Origin: Cladocopium goreaui
Taxonomy: Eukaryota; Sar; Dinophyceae; Suessiales; Symbiodiniaceae
Assembly (NCBI GenBank): GCA_947184155.2
Contig: CAMXCT020000325.1
Span: 186,001 to 250,000, forward strand
DNA: 64,000 bases
Direction of reading: 5' to 3'
Made by a program: the position numbers and the translations under genes. This document shows, one piece after another, positions 51,201 through 63,835 of the stretch (within the stretch, counting starts at the first letter, position 1; each line of letters starts with the position of its first letter). The notes beneath the pieces are model-generated. The model was not told the origin of the DNA. It saw only the letters and a program-made list of their open reading frames with translations, and did not search any database.

Positions 51201-51639
51201 GGTCCGTATTGCCACCCTCTTACTAGAAATGAAACAGGGGGTTTTGGACGTGGCTCAGCTGATGGTTGTGGATAAAGCAAACGGCTTTTCCAGACCGTGA
51301 TGTCTCCGTTTTTTGCCAAGAACTACCCACAGTGCGAGAGAATTTAGCCACAGGGCAGCCATACTAATCACAATAACAATCAGCATCTTATAGATACAAT
51401 TAACTTAGTTCTACATTCTACAGGTCCCTTTTTTTACATATTTCTATATGATTGAGCTCCAAACAGCACATGGTCATTCTACCCCACAGCGGCCATCAAA
51501 AGTTGGGATCCCATGGTACTGGGGAGTTCTGGCTATTCCGAGCTTGTGGGTTATGTCACTATCAAATCAGTTGGTACAAACAATGATCAACGGGTCTCAA
51601 CGGGAAATAGAAAAGTAAAAAATATCCACAAACTGTATG

Positions 51640-51745
51640 TATGTATATACATATACATATATACATATATACATATATACATATATACATATATACATAT
51701 ATACATATATACATATATACATATATACATATATATATATATGTG
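51640..51745. repeat. acatatat tandem repeat
   Basis: About 12 units of 8-9 bp (acatatat). Gives spurious YIHIYIYT frames on both strands. Confidence 0.95.
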
Positions 51746-54194
51746 CATATATACATATTTACCAGCCAATTGCATTTTGAATGGCTCAAACACCTTGGCT
51801 TCCAACAGGAAGCTGCCTCTCTTCGTTCCAGCAAGGACAAGTCGCTAGTCTTGCCTCTCCTGAAAAACATGTGTAGAAGGGGTAAAAATCCGGGAGATTT
51901 CACAAAGAAAAAAACACAAAATATGGGATGTAATATTGGTATAGTATCATGTGCTATAATGTGTATATATATAAATATATCATTGGGATATGTAATGGAA
52001 ATATATTGAAACAAATAAATATATATATATATTATATATTATATATATATATATCATGATTTCCATTAATAGATTGGGATGTATGCATATCAATATATAT
52101 ATATACACATAAATACGGTAGCTACATGGTACATTTAGCTTCAAGAATGGTGATTTGATTAGGAAAAAACAATGGGAAATAATTTCGGATAAAACGGAAT
52201 GGGTTGCATCAACAATATGATACTAGGGTCTGTCCAAACATGGGCAGATTCACCCAGAGAAATCATAGGATGGAATGGGGTGATGGGGCTGAGCATTTTA
52301 TGATGAATTCTGGAAGTCAACCTTATCATCCAACAAGGGTCTGGGGTCATGAAACCGTTTGCAAAAAACTGAGGGGGCCAAACCGTAAACCGTAACCGTT
52401 CAGTATTGGGGGGTTTCATAGTGATCGATATTTTGGATATCAACCACTGGATGCAGCTAGGATGGTCCCCAAGGGGTGGACAGTAAAACAATATACTTGA
52501 ACCAAGTGAGTAGAAGACAATTAGTATTAAGTACCATGTCAACATGTGATTCATGTTGATTTGGGTGGAATTTCCTTGAACCTATTGTTTTTTTGTGAGA
52601 AGGTGATCCTCCACACTTAACCATTTTCAGGTATGTAGTGATGAACAATCCTACATGTACGTGGGTACACATTCTTGATAACTCTCTGACACCCATTTTG
52701 CTTGCTTGCTACCTCCCTATCTGCATTTATATGGACATAAGGTATCTCAAGACTCCAATGGTTGTTCATAGTTTTCATCCAAATGGTGACATTTGGTGTA
52801 TACCCAATACCTCATGATCACAGACACCCAACCAATTTCCCTTCGGGGCCTGGAGTTTTTGGATCTGATAAACATGGCGGCACGTGCCCCCGTCGGGTAC
52901 GTTTGATCTCCGGCTGAAATGGCTGGTGGCCGTGAGTGGGGAGTTACAAGCTGATAGTGAGGACTCATCACAAATCATGGGGAATTTCAGAAAGATCAGG
53001 TTTTGAAATTGGACCAACTAAGCCACCTACTGGGTATAAATGATTTAGTGAAATGAATCATCCAGTTGGTTCTAATTTCTGCCCTGGCAAATCAACAAAG
53101 TGCAGATGTTACCGTCAAAATTGTGTCCGAACAACAGAGATTGAACATTGATTTTTAAGCAACAAGGGGAGCATGCCAACAAGGTTGGGGTTTTAATGGA
53201 CCCTTATGTTGTTTTTGAAATGTCCTTTTCAACCATCGTTGCGGCCCGTATCACATTCGTTGTATCCGGATGAGTTAATATTCTCAGATAGTCTTAGACC
53301 ATCCCATTCTGGCAAACTCAAGCATCATGGCGCTGCAACGGGTCTCCGCACAGTCTGCTGAGCAGCCTGCCATGACGGCTGTGTGACATGATTTGGTGGG
53401 ATCATGTGAATCTCGTATGATACAAGTTGGCTGCACGAAGCTGGGAACCTCCAAGGGGATAGAAAGTGATACCAGCCATGATGAAACCAGAAACAGCATT
53501 TCAGTCTCGACGAAACTGCAATGGGATGGCCCCATTCCATCCCATGATTTCCCATTTTCCCATCATGAGAATAGCCAAAATGGGGAAAACCGGTTGCTTC
53601 CAACGCCTCTGCCCGACCTCAGGATGCTGCAGGTGTGTCACCACGCGGGAAAGCGAGTTCTTCCTCTTTTCGCGCAACCCAAACCATTGCTTACCTCATT
53701 TAAAAAGACCAAGTCTATCCAAGATTGGATGTTGTTGGGAACGTTTGGCCGCGGCCCAGAATGAGTCTGCTGCCTCAAAAAAAAAAGGCTTATCAATTGG
53801 GTCATCCCAGTTGGTGCTCAAACACAGAAACTGGTTTTCAACGTAACCAATGCCTAATTCCAAAGACATTAAGAATACCACACGAATCAGTAATGACAAC
53901 ACATGAAATGCATTCCATTCATTCAGCTTCAGTGGGGGTGCTAGAAAATTGGAAACGCAAAGTCCTACCATTTAAGACCGCGTTTTTCCCCTTGAAATTC
54001 CCACAAAATTAGGCTATCAGCTATCCCAGACCCCTATTTGTAGACGAACACAAACTTGTTGATGGTTTATCCACCACTTGAGAGGGAAGGGTGTTCATGA
54101 TCGAAATGTAGGTTTATCCACCATATAGACATGAGATTTACACATGTTTACCACCCATTCTTGTAGGTAGATCCCCATGAAAATCCATTTACAC

Positions 54195-54286
54195 ATAGTT
54201 TTTCTCCAACGTCCAATTCCAACATCCCCATTAAGCTCGCCCAAGTCGCAGAAAATTTATCGCGATCGGCAGCTCTCCACCTCGGT
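54195..54286 (-). CDS. candidate exon, unassigned
   Basis: Minus frame AADRDKFSATWASLMGMLEL then DVGEKL, after an accgag|G acceptor. Exon ends not determined. Confidence 0.35.
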
Positions 54287-54576
54287 CGCGGACTCCCAAA
54301 AACTCCAACAGACGATGGATGTGTCCCACTGAATTTTTTTGGGGACTCCCAAGGACTCCAGGTTGCGTATTGTGAGTACTGTGAAAGATACGTTGTTAGC
54401 TTGATTTCCGAACTTTGCAGTTGCATTTCGGCTGTCAACGTTTCATATTTCAACCCTTTGTCATAATTTGTCTCATTGAAAAATCTGATCATTTTGGAGT
54501 ATACTGAGTATACCCCCAAAATTACCACGAACGCCTCAATTTTGCCAGATGGGAAATCATAAGCAGCTCATCTGGC

Positions 54577-54683
54577 CTCTCTGAATGTCTCCCGTTGAAT
54601 CCCCGTCCACAGTGACTTGCCAGGCCACCGTGGCTTTCTGGACCCTTTCGAGCCAGCAGGCCGCAGGAAGCAGTTCCAAGCAC
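54577..54683 (-). CDS. candidate exon, unassigned
   Basis: Acceptor ccgag|G and donor cagagag|GC frame an open minus-strand exon: CLELLPAACWLERVQKATVA then WQVTVDGDSTGDIQR. Codons are coding-like (mostly C/G third bases). No family recognised. It is same strand and splice style as the assigned genes. Confidence 0.45.
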
Positions 54684-55145
54684 CTCGGTTGAAAGGGATC
54701 AACCCTGGATGTATGCTGACACCTGCTTGATTTTCTTGCGACCTTCCGGTACTCAAACATGGCTAGCGCTATAATCCCCCATTTGTTGCGATGATTTACC
54801 AATTAGAACCTCCATTTAGAGGGGATTTCCCATTGCCATGTTTGATTACCAAAGGCTACTTGGGACTTTTTGTTGCCACTGAACTCTTTTTGTTGATCAA
54901 CTGATCCAGTTTTCGCGGCAAGATGTTGATTTGTCTGAAAAGAAGCTCCCCAAATTTGATGGTTTATCATAATTTTCACCATTAAATCTGCCGTAATTAG
55001 TGGTAGACCCCCAAGGAACAGACAAACCCACATGGAGTTGGCGAAATCTCCGCTATCCCCATGATATCTCCATGTTCCCCAGATCTCATTTTTCATGGTA
55101 AATCGGTAAATCCATGGTAAATCCTCCATATTCCCAGCCCTTAGC

Positions 55146-55240
55146 CTTAGCAACAGCTCCAGGGACCGAAGGTCAGAAGGGTCAGGAGGCAGCGCCATGT
55201 CGCCGTCGCCATGCCTGGCGTCCACAGGGGGCAGAAAGGT
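55146..55240 (-). CDS. candidate exon, unassigned
   Basis: Minus frame TFLPPVDARHGDGDMALPPD then PSDLRSLELLL, with a ctaag|GC donor. Neighbouring candidates at 55548 and 54577 have the same strand and may belong to one gene. Confidence 0.45.
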
Positions 55241-55547
55241 CTCCCAAGGAGATGGTGTTATTTTTCCTGGATCTCCCCGAGGTGACCCAGAAATGGTGGG
55301 GTTTACCATCGATCTATTGATGGTGTACGAGCCACCACCACCCATTGTATCAAAGGGGTTAATCTGAATCATCCATTACAGTATTTTTTATTGTGCCAGG
55401 CACCTTTAAATAACAAACAGTAACCTACATTCTATCTCCAAGGTCGTCTCAAAATTCCGGAGCCCAAAATCCCATTCTTCAGGATAATTTCCTTAGTAAC
55501 ATGTAGCCATTCCGGGCTATCCCATGGTATCACAAACTGAGACAAAC

Positions 55548-55647
55548 CCACAGATTTCCCAGTGGATGTTCTGCTGTTTGAAGCTGCACTCAGTTTGGAA
55601 CTCGCACGCTTTTCTACACACAGAACGTCGCCAACATGATGCCGCAC
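55548..55647 (-). CDS. candidate exon, unassigned
   Basis: Acceptor gtcag|G, donor gtgg|GT. Frame reads VRHHVGDVLCVEKRASSKLS then AASNSRTSTGKSVG. Unrecognised. Confidence 0.45.
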
Positions 55648-55977
55648 CTGACCGTCACAAATGGATGACAACCACATAGATAAATCATTGTTAGGATTGG
55701 GGTAACTATCCCAAAATGGCCAAACTTTTCAGGTCTGGAAATCAACCATCATCAGACAGTGGAAATCTGTTTCAGGTAGGCTTTTCAAGAATGAGATGTG
55801 ACGAACAAGAATGGAGATGTGGTGGGGTTCCCAACGAAAAGTCCTCTTCTGGCTGGTGTTCAAACCTACATTTGGGCTTGGCCAAAAACGCTTCGTGCAC
55901 CTAATTCCAATGGGAACCCATATTATTTCCAATATTTTCTCTATTGAACAGGCATCAATCGGTGGTAAACCCTCGGC

Positions 55978-56043
55978 CTATAGCGGGTTGCTCCTCATGC
56001 TGAAGTCGCGCGCGGCCTCGCCAAATCGGAAGCCACCCTTCAC
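55978..56043 (-). CDS. candidate exon, possibly PG-rich repeat protein
   Basis: After tgcag|G the minus frame reads VKGGFRFGEAARDFSMRSNP. The GGFRFGEAARDF stretch resembles the GxSFGKAxRF phrases of sperm-tail PG-rich proteins, so it may belong with the exon at 60275. A TAG ends the frame at 55978 unless a GC donor (aaccc|gc) is used just before it. Confidence 0.4.
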   Translation of the reverse strand: MKGGFRFGEAARDFSMRSNPL

Positions 56044-56457
56044 CTGCAAAATGGTGCTCGTAGGATCCTTAACGAAAATGGGGATGTACTGGGGATAAGT
56101 GGAATATGTATTTTACATATATATATATGTATATATATATATATATGTATATGTATATATATATATAACCAGCTAACCAACTTCAGATAGCCAAGTTAGC
56201 TAAGTTGGTTTACAACTTAAGTAAGTGTTGGGGCTATGGTAGGTAGATATACCTATAGGGCACCACTTTGTGCACCAGAATGGCTAATCTTGGATACCCT
56301 GCCACGGCTTTTATGTTAGCTGGCTCTGACACAAAAAACACTCCGGTACACATAGCATGTATATCTATAACTATATATATATATAGATAATATATATATA
56401 TATACACATACATATAATCTGTACTATAGAATGTAGAACTACCTACTCAAGGTTTAC

Positions 56458-56550
56458 CCATACGTCTTTGATTTTCGCGACGCGCCACCTGAATGGAACG
56501 CGTTTGATCGTCCCTTTGGGTGTTCCTTGGCCGGTGACAGGCGGTGAATC
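56458..56550 (-). CDS. candidate exon, unassigned
   Basis: Acceptor tcaag|G and donor tatgg|GTAAAC bound exactly 31 codons: DSPPVTGQGTPKGTIKRVPF then RWRVAKIKDVW. Unrecognised; basic and Pro-rich. Confidence 0.45.
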
Positions 56551-57599
56551 CTTGACCTATTCCAGACTGGGTCCTCCAATGTGAAGAACGGGCATATAAA
56601 TCATATATAATTTAATATAAGCCTCAATTTTGGACTCGGAATCACCCATAAATTCCAAATTGTACAAGAAGGACTACGGTATTGTGGAACAGTTGAACAC
56701 TGTCAGAAAGCTGGTGGAAACATGGCCAGGACCTGTGAAGTGCGGTGGTGGTAAACCCAAATTCTCTACAGAATGCCTTGGTATGCCACGAGCTTTCTTT
56801 AGGGATGTGCGACTTACCGACCTTCCAATACATGTCATATTTCACGAATATGTTTCCCCATTGTTGTCGGTCCACCTGCACCCCGCAATCAGCAATCTGA
56901 TGTGGATGAAGAAAGAAGACGTGCGAAGTCGAAATAGCAAATTCTGTACACGGATTCGATATGATACATGTCCAAGAAGAATACACAAACCATCGATGGG
57001 CATGGGCACATGAATTTGAATTGGGTAGCCCATGGTAGCCCTTAGAATCGGAATGGTAGTAATATGAACTAAACCGACAAAATCTGGGATGGAAATGCAA
57101 CTCCAGTGATCATTACTTCAGTTAAGCAGTGTGCAAGACCCGCCATCCTGTCCCATTTCCTTGTCGGCGATGTTGTGTCGTCCCTTTCTTTCTGGTTGGT
57201 AGGGGTTCAAACAATCAAAGGTCATCTGAGTCAACTCATCCAATAAACCAAGCACAGATAACTCAGATAACCCTCCAAAAAAAATAACTCATCTGCCGCA
57301 TCTGCTGACATGCTGAACCAAAGATCCAAAAGGACGTTGGCCCAGGCGACTCCTAGGGCCCAACTGCATGGCAACATCATTGACAAATCCCAAGGGTTTC
57401 CAGCTTCATTCTCAGGATTCCTCGTCAAATCGGACCACCGTTTCGTTCCCAGCTGAAAGCCCTGGCACAAACCATGAGGCTTTGTCTGAAAATCTTAGGA
57501 AAACACCCAAATCAACTAGCTTTCAGCCGCAGGTTTTCCTATGATTTGATGGTTTTCATGGCCAATGTTGGGGTTCAACGAATCATTTTCAGAGCCAAG

Positions 57600-57737
57600 A
57601 CCAGTGAAGCCCATTCCAAGTTCATCTCCTTGGGAGTCTGCTGCCAGGGTCTTAAGCTCTTGGGCAGGACTGAGGTAGAGCTTGTCACACTCACGCTGCA
57701 GGGGTTGCCTCACCAAGACATGGCGAACACAAAGTGG
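57600..57737 (-). CDS. candidate exon, unassigned
   Basis: After gcag|C the minus frame reads VRHVLVRQPLQRECDKLYLS then PAQELKTLAADSQGDELGMG. Long, charged and coding-like; 3' end not determined. Confidence 0.45.
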
Positions 57738-59870
57738 CTGCGGATCATAGTAACTCAACCGTTTTTCTTGGGGAAATGCTCCATTTCTAGATGATAGATG
57801 TCACACATGCGCATTTAAAATGGCAATTGTCCAGATCTGAAATTTCTAGAGGATAGCTCCCATGTTAGGGGATCCCACCATTTTAGAATCCATACTGTCA
57901 CCCTTTAGAATCATGGTTGTATCACACATGTCATGTTTAAAAGTAAGAATTTAATCCCATCTCAATAGCCAATATTCCGATCAAACACCACCAAACTAAA
58001 TGGTCCCAAATCTGTGATTTCATCCCCTACATCCCCTACCATGGTTTGGGGGTTAAACCCGGCCCAGCTCAGCCATGGCACGACTTGGCTGTAAGACGTC
58101 GGCAGATTTCGATGAGTTGGGCTGCTCACCTGGTGAACTGAGCAGATGGGTGTTTCAATCCATAGAGGTACCCCCAAATCATCCATGTTTGTTCGGGATT
58201 TTCCGTTTGAAACCATCCAGCGATAAATAAAGGGGTACGACTATTGGGGTACCCCCATGATTTAGGAACTTACCCCCCCCATATTTTCGATAGTGAAAAG
58301 ATGAATTCTACACCGAGGTGGGGGATGGAAATCATGGTGCCTCACCGGGTTTTTTTTCGATCAAGCCATGGATTCATAGGACCCCTTTTACCAGTCCCAT
58401 CTGACAGCACCAGTCCCATGGTCAGTTCACCCTACATTTCTCGGAACCTGTGTCAGAACGCAGCGCCTGCTGGGGATGCTGGGATGCCATCTTCAAAAAA
58501 GGTCATCCCGAAGTGTTCCATCTAAAAATTCGTACCCCAACTGCACTAATCTTTGTCAGTCGCGGAGTATCTTGCGATGGTATTGATGGGATTGGACCTG
58601 TTTGCCGAAAAAGAGCCTCAAAAGTCCCTGCTGTCACGATGTGAAAAGTTGTTTATGAAAAGAGTTGCTGAACAAAATGGATGTGTCATGTGTGTCATGC
58701 ACCCAGTGGGTCACCGGCCCAGACTTTGCTGCGTACCATGTTTTTAAAAGTTCCTTTCCTGGTCATATTAGATCCACATGTTTCTGGATTGCTGTGGGTC
58801 CAATCCCGTCAGATCTCCCAAGTAGTTGGTGAAAGCCATCATATCTGTCTGCTGTTTCCATCATCAAGTCCTGCACTCTTGGCTAGCTCATACCCAATGT
58901 GTGCGTTATATGGTCAATTATTGCTGGTCCATATGTCTCACTTGTGATGCAAACCAGTCTTGATGGTTCATATCCCGATCTTTTCTTGGTTGAATCCCAA
59001 CTATTGTTTGTGTATATTTATATCCGCATGAAATAACCATTCAGTCCCCATTAAATCATTATCAAATCCAGTTGATTTTCATCGCAAAGCAATTTTTCAT
59101 GCCATGGTCAAAAGTTAGGTATCATCCAACTCTTGATTTTCGTTGCTTCAAAAATCCCATTAAAAGAAAATATTCCCATGAATAGTCCAATAGATATCCA
59201 ATAACATAAATCATGGCGAGATCTGTGCGAAATCCCACCATCCCCTGGATGCCAAAAGAGTCACGAGGGTCACGAGGTACTTGGAAGCGCTCAGCTTTGG
59301 AGAAGCTCCCAGATCCACTCTGGAGATCTCGATTCCTGCGGTCATTGATAGGTCGTACCCCAAAGAAAAACGAAACTTACCACTGGTCACCAGTGGGATT
59401 TCACTTTTCTAGAGATTTTTGGGGGGTGCCTTTTATAAGCGCAAATTTTGAGATAACCAAATAGTAGCCCCAATGGATGTGATTTTTCAGGTCTTCCTGT
59501 CGATTCTCCCACCAAGTCTGGAGAGGGTGCGCATGAAACTGGGGCATACAGCCAATTTATGACCATTCAGTTGGGAAGAGGATGATTCAGCAGTGGATTT
59601 GGGGTATACCGCATACATAGAGGATACATTGCGTGATCTCAAGCCTTGCATCTCTATAGATATGCAGGTGCGTATCGTTCTTTACAAATATCACCATGGA
59701 TGACAATGGGTGAGAATAGGAATGCCCACCAATGACCATCAATGCCTACAATTTGAATATTGCACATTTTCACTGATCGAATTGTGGAATTGAACAGCAC
59801 GATCCACAGCACCCACGTCTACCAAAGTGTGAAGACCCACTTGGAGAAGATCGGAAGTATAAGTGTATTA

Positions 59871-59975
59871 TAATGTGGGTGAAACAATAAACAACTATGA
59901 CTGGGAATGGTAAGTTTATACCACCTATAAAAATGGTGAAATTGGAGATGGTTTATGGCGTTGTTTTACCCACAT
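59871..59975. mobile_element. MITE-like inverted-repeat element, family 2
   Basis: taatgtgggtgaaacaata at the left and cgttgttttacccacat at the right. Internally it is in the opposite orientation to the copies at 1246 and 22792 (gactgggaatggtaagttta). Confidence 0.85.
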
Positions 59976-60274
59976 GAGTATATATTTCGTGATGTTGTAC
60001 CTAGTGCCTCAAGTGTTGAAATGACCAAAGCCCTGTTTTGGTTGGCGCAAGGCCCATAGATGAAGCGGTCATTTATCCAATTTTGATGTCACATGCCAAA
60101 ACGTTGAAATCAACCAACACAACTTGGGATGTCCCGAAAATTCCTTGGCCATCACCTAAACACATACCTAAATTCTGCATTCAAATGTCACTCTTAAGGA
60201 AAAATGGCCACAAATGTCAACTTCTCACCATGGTGCTACCCCCATCCCATCAACAATAATCCCACCATGTCGCA

Positions 60275-60366
60275 CTTCGTCCAGGCGTCAATTCGTAGTT
60301 GCCGGGCCCCGGCGTCCGTGCATAGATCCGATGGAACTTGCGCGGCGCGGCGCTCCACCGGGCGCA
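60275..60366 (-). CDS. sperm-tail PG-rich repeat (STPGR)-like exon
   Basis: Minus frame CARWSAAPRKFHRIYARTPG continuing PGNYELTPG. The TPGPGNYEL motif matches the PGPGxY repeat of axonemal/flagellar STPGR proteins (ODF3-like). This fits a flagellated protist. Only one clear repeat is seen here; the rest may be in the neighbouring candidate exons. Confidence 0.5.
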
Positions 60367-60924
60367 CTTCGAGCCTTGAACCTCGGGTAGAAAAACGGGG
60401 AAGAAAAAATGGGTTCATTCATCATGGGCTCATGGGTTCATAATGGTTTAATATGGATTAATCATTATTAATCAAGGTGATTTTTTGTAATATTTTTGTG
60501 GGTACCACATGTGCAAGTTGGGATGAGGAGCCCCTACAATAATGGTTTTATATCCAGTTAATTCACTCGAATTGCACCCCGAAGTGCCAGCGAAATAAAT
60601 GTTCAGGTCTCACGGGCCTCACTTGGAAACCTGCCACTTGGTTCAAGCAGAATGAAACATGACCGTTGGAACCCAAGATTGGGCCATCAACCTTGAACTG
60701 ACACTGGCCCTCATGCCACCCAGCGTCGGAGCTTTGGTAGAAGCTTCGCTGCGTCGTCCAATATGTCTCGGGGCCCACGGCAACCTCACGGCGGTCTCTG
60801 CCGAGACTTGGACGTCTCCATCGTCTTTTTCACTGGAATGCTTTCTGGGCACGCTTACTGGAAACCATGTTTTCCCCTCATCAAATATCAAATATGACAG
60901 TGCAGGGGGAAAAGGAGGCCGAAC

Positions 60925-61090
60925 GAGCAAGTGACACCGTGACGCCGTGACACTGCAAGGAGAGGGTGACGCTGCGACACTTCGCGTTGCGACGCTGTTG
61001 CGAACGACCAATGCCGCGACGCTATTTAGCTGCCGACGCTTCGACGCTGCGACCCTTTTGCGAACCCCCGACCCTTCCGAGGCTGAGAAG
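60925..61090. repeat. degenerate GC-rich repeat, core gacgctgcgac
   Basis: gtgac, gacgc and gcgacgct variants recur about 15 times in 165 bp, in mixed spacing. Confidence 0.85.
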
Positions 61091-61968
61091 CTCTATTAAT
61101 ATATTGTTGGTGTCAGGGCGCGCTTGCCTGTGCACGCGAATGTCGGTGGAAGTAGTCATCTTCTCTTCCGCTGTCCACGAAGACACAGGGACGCCTGCGA
61201 TTTGGAAAGAGGGCGATTTTAATGTCCTTTTCTCGTTTCACTTTTTTTCAAGCCCCGATCGGGGAATTCGCGTCCTTCCTATACGTAATCATTGTGGAAT
61301 CCTAATATCGGTTCAAATTATTCCTTATGACTCAATTATATTCCATTCTTTGCAATTGCCTCCTTTTTAGTTTCAACTCCTTCCTTTTGGGCCAAATCCT
61401 TATGATTCCTTGCTTTCGCTCCGGCGTCTTTGATGTCCCTTGAATTCTGTCAGTTCTCCATGTCGTTTCTTGTCCTTCTGGAACCTCGTCTCAGCTTGTG
61501 GCCGCTTCTCGGCTTCTCGGCTCGCCCCCGTTCGCGTGGGCCCCCTTTACCCCTTGGTTGAAACATGTGCCCTGTGAATTCCCACTGCCGAAACCACATA
61601 AAACCTCTGGTACTTTGTTACAGTGTGCTGTGGGAGCTCAGACCCATTTGGTTGATAGATACCTGTCGGCTTTAATGGTGCTTTTCCGTAGCAAACTGTG
61701 AAAAATTGTCCAAGGATCACGTCTTTTATATAATATACCCATAGTTGTAGGGGCCCCATATCCCAACTTCTGGGTGCTAAATCCCATGGTTATAGCCATA
61801 AAAATCGCCCCCAGTCCTGGTATATCACAATCATCCAATAGAATTATCCCATCAATATCCAATATTCCAAGAAAACATCCCCATCAAAAACCACCATGTT
61901 TGTTGGTGACTGTTACTACCATTTATTGTTCCCACCTGTTCAAACCCCAGGCCAACCATGTGGGGCGC

Positions 61969-62057
61969 CTTAGCCACTGCCGTTGCACGCTGAACTCGCA
62001 CTGGCACAGCATCCGGAGGCCCAGACGCAGCAGAAGCCGTAAAGGATCGCAGGGTGT
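61969..62057 (-). CDS. candidate exon, unassigned
   Basis: Acceptor atccag|A, donor gctaag|GC. Frame reads TLRSFTASAASGPPDAVPVR then VQRATAVAK. Ala/Pro/Val-rich with coding-like third bases. Unrecognised. Confidence 0.45.
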
Positions 62058-62603
62058 CTGGATACGCAGCGAAAGTGGGGTGCGCGGTGGTTCATCCTAC
62101 TTAGAAAGTTAGAAAACCTCGATTGTAAGTGGATTAATCATGATTAATCCTACTTGTCCCACTTAGAACCATGGATCTAATGCGCCTTTTTGGTGGGATG
62201 AACCACCGAGTGAAAACGTGGATTTAACCTAGCTATGAGTCAAAAAAAACGGACCAATGAGCCCCAGGGTCAGAAAAACCCTAAAAACGCTTCAGATGTT
62301 AAGCACCCTCAACCTTCACTTCTAGTTTGGTTGTCTTTTGACATACCTCAACCCCCTGCAAAAAAATAGAAACAGCACGAACTTACGATCCTAAGTCAAT
62401 CTCGTCCCCCAAATATCAAAGACTCCCCTTAAAACCCCTGTTTAGTATTCGATTTGATCAAATTTCGAGAGGTAAATGCGGGAGATATTTGAAATTACTT
62501 GGAGGTGTTGGGGCCTTAAATGGGTATAGCTATGGTGATACCCTCCACAAGCTGGGATATAACCCTTATGACTACGTTTGAAGTCATAGGGTCCTCAAAA
62601 TGT

Positions 62604-62690
62604 CCTGCCCTGGGTCGAAGCCTGTGAGCTGCATTGACCTGCTCTCCATGGCCCAACGACTTGAAACCCTGCGGCTGAACCTACCCCGCT
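62604..62690 (-). CDS. candidate exon, unassigned
   Basis: Minus frame FSRRVSSRWAMESRSMQLTG then FDPGQDI. A second frame across the same bases is also open, so this is tentative. Confidence 0.33.
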
Positions 62691-63189
62691 TCCCAGTGGA
62701 AATGGTTCCATGTGACCCCCGTGCCCAGCTGTAAATTTGGAATTGCGCAGTGCCCTAATCTGGAGAAACCTGGGTCTGAAAATGGAAAAAGTGTTTAGAT
62801 CAAGGTTTGTTGCATCATGTGCAGGGAAGGAACCCGCCACTGTCCATTTGTTACAGTACATCTATCGGAATTGCTTGGTGCGAGGTGGGCCCCCAGCGTA
62901 AATAGATTCGAAAGGCTATTGGCCACCATTCCTTTCTGGTCCATTCTTGGGCATCAAGAATTACCATCATCATATCCCAAAAGCATTAATCACTAGCAAC
63001 TTGCCAGTTTTTGGGGTAAACCATCTTGCATGAACGCCAGGTTTGTTTTTTTTAACAACCCCCTATACCTTGGCCCAAAATCTCCGCGGCATGCAGCAAC
63101 CAAGGTCCGTGGGAAGGTGGATGTAGCTTAAAGAAACCAGCTCTCCTACGAGCTGTGCCCTTGCTAGATCTGATTCCATCAGATTCCAT

Positions 63190-63260
63190 CCTCCATTACC
63201 CCAGGATGTCCGCCAGATCCGCTGGTCCCATCCCAGCCTTGTTCACGCGGGGGCGCCAGG
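63190..63260 (-). CDS. candidate exon, unassigned
   Basis: Minus frame RPRVNKAGMGPADLADILG ending at ctggg|GTAATG, a good donor. Unrecognised. Confidence 0.35.
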
Positions 63261-63761
63261 ATCTAATGGATCTAATGGGGGGAGTTCATCAATCCCATGG
63301 AGGGGGAAGTCGAGTTACGTGATTCGGCTGTGGCCTGAGAGCCAAGATCTGTCTGCGAAAAAGTCAATTTCTGCATTGATCGCATATGTTCCTCTGTCTG
63401 GTTGTGTCTGAAAATTTTAGGTATACTATCCAAATGGTCATTTTGACTGGAAAAAATTGGGAAATTGATGTTGAACCATCAAAATTAACATTCTCAGACA
63501 ACATGTCCAGACAAACATGTTCCTCTCTCAAAACTGTCAAAACTGTTACCTCCATAGTAACAACCTACCATGCTACCATTCACCAGTTGGTAGCAACCTG
63601 ATTACTTGGGGTGCAATCCAATTATGAAGTGGTTGATAGACCATAAAACTGGGGGGGTGTATCCTACTAATCTAACTGGGTTATTTCCACTTAGTGCCAC
63701 TTAGTAACTGCCCAATTACTAAATCCCAGCAAGGACAACGAAGGAGCCCAGTTGGTCAGAT

Positions 63762-63835
63762 CTCGAACATCCCGAACCCCAGGACCCCTGGCACAATCTC
63801 AGAGCCACGAGCCGGCGCCAATCGGGGCAGTTGGC
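63762..63835 (-). CDS. candidate exon, unassigned
   Basis: After ggcaac/cag-type junction the minus frame reads LPRLAPARGSEIVPGVLGFG then MFEI. The plus frame is also open. Right edge of the window. Confidence 0.3.

Larger units (their letters stand above)
48104..53300. other. gene-poor region upstream of the retrotransposon
   Basis: Holds AT microsatellites (49100-49160, 51640-51745, 52015-52055) and a cttacgc-rich patch (51065-51200). Two weak exon candidates: 50460-50548 plus (GRFHLAAVRGVRSAMVACFG, almost every codon ending in G or C) and 48249-48303 minus (PDLATPETECCLVGTRWG). A missing N-terminal antiporter exon should lie here or further right; I could not identify it. Confidence 0.35.

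Noticed and set aside
53310-53390. Short Cys-rich minus-strand peptide (CSADCAETRC)
   Set aside because: Spacing resembles small disulfide peptides by chance. No signal peptide, no clear splice context, and a competing frame is open.
56630-57100. Overlapping 127-residue plus and 152-residue minus frames
   Set aside because: Both open over the same bases, with no motifs or codon bias to choose either.
58545-58745. Plus-strand helical frame AEYLAMVLMGLDLFAEKEPQ
   Set aside because: Open and coding-like, but no family, only average third-base bias, and no clear splice partners; not enough to call against the array orientation.
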